From contig CAJKKJ010000008.1 in NCBI GenBank assembly GCA_905200435.1, positions 1-10,240 of the forward strand: a stretch of 10,240 nucleotides of DNA, in the 5' to 3' direction. The notes beneath the pieces were generated by a model. It ran no database searches, had not been told where the DNA came from, and worked only from the letters and a program-made list of their open reading frames with translations. This DNA is from an uncultured Bacillota bacterium (GTDB lineage: Bacteria > Bacillota_I > Bacilli_A > RF39 > UBA660). Position numbers and translations under genes: made by a program. Below are positions 7,468-10,240 of this stretch, piece by piece; within the stretch, counting starts at the first letter, position 1, and each line of letters begins with the position of its first letter.

Positions 7468-7710
7468 TTACCCTCTTTCTATAGAACTAACATCTAATAC
7501 ATAACTTCCATCAATAGGATCTTCTTTATCTAATATTGGATTAATTAATTCTGATACTTTTACACAATCTTCAATACTAACAATCTCTGGTTTATCAATT
7601 AAAACTCTTAAAAAAAGTACACTACCTTCTTTTTCAAGTTTAACATCACTTAAAATATATCCTGCATCTACAATTGTTTTTTCTATTAAGTTTCTAATTT
7701 TTTCTTCCAC
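7468..7710 (-). CDS. rimP: RimP N-terminal domain only (80 aa)
   Basis: RimP assists assembly of the 30S subunit. This protein matches only the N-terminal α/β domain: helix IRNLIEKTIVDAGYILSDVK, strand VLFLRVLIDKP, then SIEDCVKVSELINPILDKED and YVLDVSSIERG. Usual RimP is about 150 aa and continues after VSSPGLERPL into an SH3-like C-terminal domain. Here translation stops immediately after the equivalent ER, and nusA begins 2 nt later, so there is no leftover DNA that could encode the second domain. The usual Pro-Gly after VSS is also missing. A single frameshift cannot explain this; the domain has been deleted. The start is GTG at 7710 with GAGGTG (7722-7717) 6 nt upstream, and I see no ATG alternative. 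It may be functional as a one-domain protein or a remnant kept for coupling to nusA. Confidence 0.85.
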   Translation of the reverse strand: MEEKIRNLIEKTIVDAGYILSDVKLEKEGSVLFLRVLIDKPEIVSIEDCVKVSELINPILDKEDPIDGSYVLDVSSIERG

Positions 7711-7737
7711 TTTTTCACCTCAAATTAATTTTATAAA

Positions 7738-7756
7738 AAGTGGTATATTGCCACTT
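7738..7756 (-). promoter_or_regulatory. Hairpin at the 5' end of the rimP–nusA mRNA
   Basis: On the - strand AAGTGG (7756-7751) pairs with CCACTT (7743-7738) across a 7 nt loop, and an interrupted U-run (TTTTTAT) follows. The hairpin begins a few bases after the predicted start of transcription. It could be a weak attenuator or an mRNA-end stabiliser. The U-tract is short, so a strong unaided terminator is unlikely. Confidence 0.45.
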
Positions 7757-7765
7757 GTCATTTAC

Positions 7766-7794
7766 ATTATATCATATTAATTATATTTTTTTAA
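7766..7794 (-). promoter_or_regulatory. Promoter of the rimP–nusA–infB operon
   Basis: A perfect -10 TATAAT (7771-7766) is preceded by TGA, making an extended -10 (TGATATAAT). The -35 region at 17 bp spacing is TTAAAA (7794-7789), only a partial match. Transcription should start near 7760, giving a 5' leader of about 50 nt that opens with the hairpin described separately. Confidence 0.7.
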
Positions 7795-7803
7795 CTATAT
7801 TTA

Positions 7804-7832
7804 TTAATTTTTTTCATTTTTTTTGATATAAT
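7804..7832 (+). promoter_or_regulatory. Promoter of the CPBP protease gene
   Basis: A perfect -10 TATAAT (7827-7832) with an extended TGA before it, and a poor -35 (TTAATT at 7804-7809) 17 bp upstream. The predicted start near 7839 falls beyond the ATG at 7837, which supports the downstream ATG at 7855 as the real start codon. It diverges from the rimP promoter, the two -10 boxes being about 55 bp apart. Confidence 0.7.
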
Positions 7833-7854
7833 AAGTATGATTGGAGACAAAAAG

Positions 7855-8559
7855 ATGAAAAATTATATAACGAATGCTCTAAAGGGAATTGGAATTATAC
7901 TTTTTTATTTCTTTTTTAGTGGATTACTATTATTATTTTTAAATTATTTAAACATAAAACCAGCAGAATTTTCAAGAACAAATAAAGTAATTTATATGTT
8001 ATCAGTATCAATATTTATGCTTTTTATAATAATTCTAGTATACTTTAAAGAAATTAAAAATGAATTCAAAGATTTTAAAATAAATTTTATAAAATATTTT
8101 AACGAATATAAAAGTTACTGGCCAACAATGATATTTTTGATGTTACTAGCAAACCTTTTTATTTCATTTTTTACAACAGATATTTCAAGCAATGAAGAAT
8201 CTATTAGATCCATACTTCATTCAGGAATACCAGGACTAATTTATACATGTATATCATGTTCATTAATCGCACCACTTATGGAAGAATTGGTATTTAGAAA
8301 AAGCATAAAAAAAATAATACCCCAAAAATATTTATTTATTTTAGTATCTGGAATATTTTTTGGATCAGTTCATGTAATTGGTCAAACCAAACATTTGGTT
8401 GAATATTTGCACATAATAAGTTATAGCATACCAGGACTAGTACTAGCAACAGCATATCAAAAAAGTGACAACATATTCGTTTCAACATCTATTCACTTTT
8501 TTCATAATACCGTTTTATTAATCGGCCAAATAATATTAATGATTGGTGGTATATTATGA
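7855..8559 (+). CDS. CPBP-family intramembrane glutamic protease (234 aa)
   Basis: This is a multi-pass membrane protein of the CPBP (Abi/CAAX, Rce1-like) family of intramembrane proteases. The family motifs are all present, numbered from ATG 7855: EELVFR with E143, E144 and R148, FFGSVH with F169 and H173, and HFFHN with H214 and N218. About six hydrophobic segments surround them, the first at about 8-32. I chose ATG 7855 because GGAG at 7843-7846 is spaced 8 nt from it, while the in-frame ATG 7837 has no such site and lies at or before the predicted transcription start. It overlaps the next gene by 4 bases (ATGA). The family includes enzymes for protein prenylation, bacteriocin immunity and sigma or anti-sigma processing; which applies here is not visible. 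Confidence 0.88.
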   Translation: MKNYITNALKGIGIILFYFFFSGLLLLFLNYLNIKPAEFSRTNKVIYMLSVSIFMLFIIILVYFKEIKNEFKDFKINFIKYFNEYKSYWPTMIFLMLLANLFISFFTTDISSNEESIRSILHSGIPGLIYTCISCSLIAPLMEELVFRKSIKKIIPQKYLFILVSGIFFGSVHVIGQTKHLVEYLHIISYSIPGLVLATAYQKSDNIFVSTSIHFFHNTVLLIGQIILMIGGIL

Positions 8560-9410
8560 CAAAAAAGAAAGAGAAAAAAAATAAAATTTTAACGATAATA
8601 ATTATATTAATTGTAGCCTTTATTTTATTTTTATTATATGCTCACTTTATAGGAACAAAAGGTTTAATTGTAAAAGAATATAAAATAGATACATCAATTC
8701 CTAAATCATTTGATGGTTTAAAAATTGTTCACATATCAGATATTCATTATAATCGAACATTTAAAGAAAAAGAATTAAAAAAATTAGTAAAAAAAGTTAA
8801 TTTAATAAATCCTGATATTATTGTTATAACTGGTGATGTATTAGATAATGATATTGAAGTACCAGATTCTAAAGAAGTATTAACAAAATATTTCAAGGAA
8901 ATGAATGCCAAAATAGGAAAATATGCTGTTAATGGTAACCATGATTTAAAATATGATTACTGGATAGATATTATGAGTAATTCTGATTTCAAAGTTTTAA
9001 ATAATACATATGATTTAATATATTATGAGGAAAATGATCCTATAATTATAGCTGGCATGTCATCATCTTTTGACAATATAAATATTGATGAAAAATTAAA
9101 TGATTATAATAATTTTATAAGTGAAAATGATATAAAGTATAAGATTCTTTTATTACACGAACCAGATACTATAGACAATATTAATAATAATTTTGATTTA
9201 ATATTAGCAGGACATTCACACAATGGTCAAGTAAGATTACCTTTAATAGGCGCGACTATTTTACCAGTCGGTTCAAAAAGGTATTATAAAGAACATTATA
9301 CAATTAATAATTCAGAGCTTTATATTTCTAGTGGTTTAGGAACTAGTACATTACCACTAAGATTTCTAGATCATCCATCAATTAATTTTTATCGCATAAA
9401 TACAAAGTAA
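8556..9410 (+). CDS. Membrane-anchored metallophosphoesterase, YkuE-like (284 aa)
   Basis: This calcineurin-like phosphoesterase with a two-metal site resembles the YkuE/LpxG-type group. After a lysine-rich start, one hydrophobic anchor spans about 10-33 (an uncleaved signal or transmembrane helix), placing the catalytic domain outside the membrane by the positive-inside rule. The metal-binding motifs run in order: DIH (D62, H64), GD (D94), GNHD (127-130), H201 in LLLHEPD, and GHSHNGQ (H220, H222). The length is normal. Its ATG overlaps the stop of the CPBP protease gene, so the two are co-translated. It ends inside a strong terminator whose stem contains its stop codon. Substrate unknown: related enzymes act on phospholipid headgroups or nucleotide-linked lipids, so an envelope role is plausible but inferred. 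Confidence 0.9.
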   Translation: MTKKKEKKNKILTIIIILIVAFILFLLYAHFIGTKGLIVKEYKIDTSIPKSFDGLKIVHISDIHYNRTFKEKELKKLVKKVNLINPDIIVITGDVLDNDIEVPDSKEVLTKYFKEMNAKIGKYAVNGNHDLKYDYWIDIMSNSDFKVLNNTYDLIYYEENDPIIIAGMSSSFDNINIDEKLNDYNNFISENDIKYKILLLHEPDTIDNINNNFDLILAGHSHNGQVRLPLIGATILPVGSKRYYKEHYTINNSELYISSGLGTSTLPLRFLDHPSINFYRINTK

Positions 9411-9429
9411 ATTAATACTTTGTATTTTT
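9398..9429 (+). terminator. Terminator of the CPBP–phosphoesterase operon
   Basis: Bases 9398-9409 pair perfectly with 9416-9427 (12 bp, 6 nt loop), and the run of T at 9425-9429 follows. The TAA stop of the phosphoesterase gene (9408-9410) is inside the hairpin. Confidence 0.85.
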
Positions 9430-9436
9430 ATATATC

Positions 9437-9460
9437 AAAAAAGCCATATAATTTATGGCT
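9437..9460 (-). terminator. Terminator of the XRE regulator gene
   Basis: On the - strand AGCCATA (9460-9454) pairs with TATGGCT (9448-9442) across a 5 nt loop, and TTTTTT follows. It lies about 10 nt past the regulator's stop codon, back to back with the terminator of the convergent operon. Confidence 0.85.
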
Positions 9461-9470
9461 CATAACTTTT

Positions 9471-9878
9471 TTAGCATACTTCATTATATTTTATTTCTTG
9501 TACATTATAAGATACTGACTTTTCTTCATTAGATTGTTTATCAACAAATGAAAAAATAATAAATATAATTATCATAATAATTAAATATATTAAGAAGAAA
9601 GTTCCTAGTGCTTTTAGAATATTAATTATCATTCCTGCTAATTTTTCCGTATTTGTAGTTTTTTCAATTATAATATTTTTTATATCATTATCTACTAACT
9701 CATCCAAACTAACTTTAAATACTTGCGATAAAACTTTAGCTTGTTTTAAATCTGGTGCTGTTTCACCTAGTTCCCATTTAGATATTGTTTGTCTTGTAAC
9801 ACCAACTTTTTCAGCTAAGTCTTCTTGTGAAAAGTTATTTTTCTTTCTTAATTCCATTATTTTGTTTCCAATTTCCAT
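9471..9878 (-). CDS. Membrane-tethered XRE-family transcriptional regulator (135 aa)
   Basis: The N-terminal 60 residues are a canonical Cro/C1-type helix-turn-helix: MEIGNKIMELRKKNNFSQED opens it, the recognition helix is within VTRQTISKWE (27-36), and the LGETAPDLKQAKVLSQVFKV segment completes the five-helix fold. A linker follows, then a strongly hydrophobic segment at about 88-112 that should span the membrane, and a short polar tail ending in Cys. The start ATG has a GAAGGG site 5 nt upstream. The likely topology keeps the DNA-binding domain in the cytoplasm with a small external tail. A possible promoter has an extended -10 (TGATAGAAT at 9924-9932) with a weak -35. It is convergent with the CPBP–phosphoesterase operon, and its targets are unknown. 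Confidence 0.88.
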   Translation of the reverse strand: MEIGNKIMELRKKNNFSQEDLAEKVGVTRQTISKWELGETAPDLKQAKVLSQVFKVSLDELVDNDIKNIIIEKTTNTEKLAGMIINILKALGTFFLIYLIIMIIIFIIFSFVDKQSNEEKSVSYNVQEIKYNEVC

Positions 9879-9960
9879 ATTTTCCCTTCTTTCTTCTTTT
9901 ATTATAAAATTATTTATTTTTTTATTCTATCAATAATAGTTTGAAAATGCGCAAATTTTA

Positions 9961-10028
9961 TTAACATTGTACTTTTTATAGAATAATTAATTACAATAAA
10001 TAATTACTCATAATTTTTTAACATTGTA
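9961..10028. repeat. Direct repeat TTAACATTGTA, two copies
   Basis: An 11 bp sequence occurs exactly at 9961-9971 and again at 10018-10028, 57 bp apart, in the AT-rich gap upstream of the XRE gene. A partial inverted copy (TTACAAT at 9991-9997) lies between them. They could be protein-binding sites, but chance similarity in AT-rich DNA is possible. Confidence 0.35.
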
Positions 10029-10054
10029 AAGAAGCATAATAAGCTATGCTTCTT
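10029..10054 (-). terminator. Hairpin downstream of the partial gene, probable terminator
   Basis: Bases 10029-10038 pair perfectly with 10045-10054 (10 bp stem, 6 nt loop). On the - strand only a short T-rich end (CTTCTTTA) surrounds it, so this is a weak intrinsic terminator at best. Its place just past the stop codon of the partial gene supports that role. Confidence 0.5.
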
Positions 10055-10068
10055 CAAGTATTAACAAA

Positions 10069-10240
10069 TCAAATTAATTTAAAATATGCATTTATTTCTA
10101 AATTTTTAATCTCAATTTCTTCACTAGACAAATTAATTCTTGTTTCTTTTATCTTATCAAATGGAGGTATCACAATATCTATAGATGGCAAATTTAGTTC
10201 AAGTAAATAAGTATTGTTATCCATTCTAGTTATATAAATA
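10069..10240 (-). CDS. 3' end of an unrecognised gene (partial)
   Basis: A frame open from the window edge (codons starting at 10239) runs 56 sense codons to TGA at 10071-10069 and is followed by a hairpin. I do not recognise the product. The visible C-terminus begins IYITRMDNNTYLLELNL and ends INAYFKLI. It is alternately hydrophobic and charged, probably beta-rich, with no membrane segment. An internal Met (ATG at 10222-10224) lacks a clear ribosome binding site, so the gene most likely starts outside the window. A faint likeness to the ITR-containing C-terminal part of the 145-aa protein at the other end of the window is too short to claim relatedness. Confidence 0.55.
   Translation of the reverse strand, partial: IYITRMDNNTYLLELNLPSIDIVIPPFDKIKETRINLSSEEIEIKNLEINAYFKLI

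Noticed and set aside
7837..7854. ATG at 7837 as the start of the CPBP protease
   Set aside because: It lies at or before the predicted transcription start and has no ribosome binding site, whereas ATG 7855 has GGAG at 8 nt.
1..10240. Mycoplasma-type code with UGA read as Trp
   Set aside because: TGA ends several conserved genes at the expected family C-termini, and conserved Trp residues such as W34 of TyrRS use TGG.
10069..10240. Partial C-terminal protein as a paralogue of the 145-aa protein at 24-461
   Set aside because: Only a short ITR-plus-hydrophobic pattern is shared, which is not enough in low-complexity AT-rich coding sequence.
1..10240. Mobile element, prophage, CRISPR array or defence system
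   Set aside because: No transposase, integrase, terminal inverted repeats, spaced repeats or defence genes are seen. The HNH-like protein is embedded in a housekeeping operon.

Overview
The window is very AT-rich. Its gene content and order (rimP–nusA–rnpM–infB–rbfA, a tyrosine-type T-box, AGGAGG-like ribosome binding sites, U-tailed hairpin terminators) point to a low-GC Firmicute. TGG is used for Trp, and TGA ends infB, rbfA, the HNH-like gene and the CPBP protease gene, so the standard bacterial code applies and not the Mycoplasma code. My best guess, by inference only, is an uncultured Bacilli or RF39-like gut lineage.

Layout. Bases 1-461 hold a small unrecognised + strand gene. It converges on tRNA-His (- strand) across a shared bidirectional terminator (485-510). 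Bases 682-7710 are a long - strand block. Read in the direction of transcription it starts at a promoter near 7770 with a hairpin at the predicted mRNA 5' end, followed by rimP (N-terminal domain only), nusA, an HNH-like gene, rnpM, a dCMP deaminase gene, infB and rbfA. These genes overlap or nearly touch. A second promoter, whose -35 box overlaps the rbfA stop codon, drives a T-box riboswitch with a UAC (Tyr) specifier, then deoC and tyrS. tRNA-His follows with its own promoter. On the + strand, diverging from rimP, a CPBP intramembrane protease gene and a membrane-anchored metallophosphoesterase gene overlap by 4 bp and end at a strong terminator. A convergent membrane-tethered XRE regulator (- strand) has its own terminator next to that one. 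The window closes with the 3' end of an unrecognised - strand gene.

How the genes work together. The 682-7710 block is mainly the transcription-elongation, initiation and ribosome-maturation operon, with two nucleotide-metabolism genes (dCMP deaminase, deoC) and an HNH-like gene interleaved. The points most worth a second look are a tyrosine T-box placed in front of deoC, a tRNA-His with U73 facing A at -1 in place of the usual G-1:C73 pair, a RimP that ends where its C-terminal domain should begin, and the HNH-like gene embedded between nusA and rnpM. I see no mobile element, CRISPR array, phage module or defence island.
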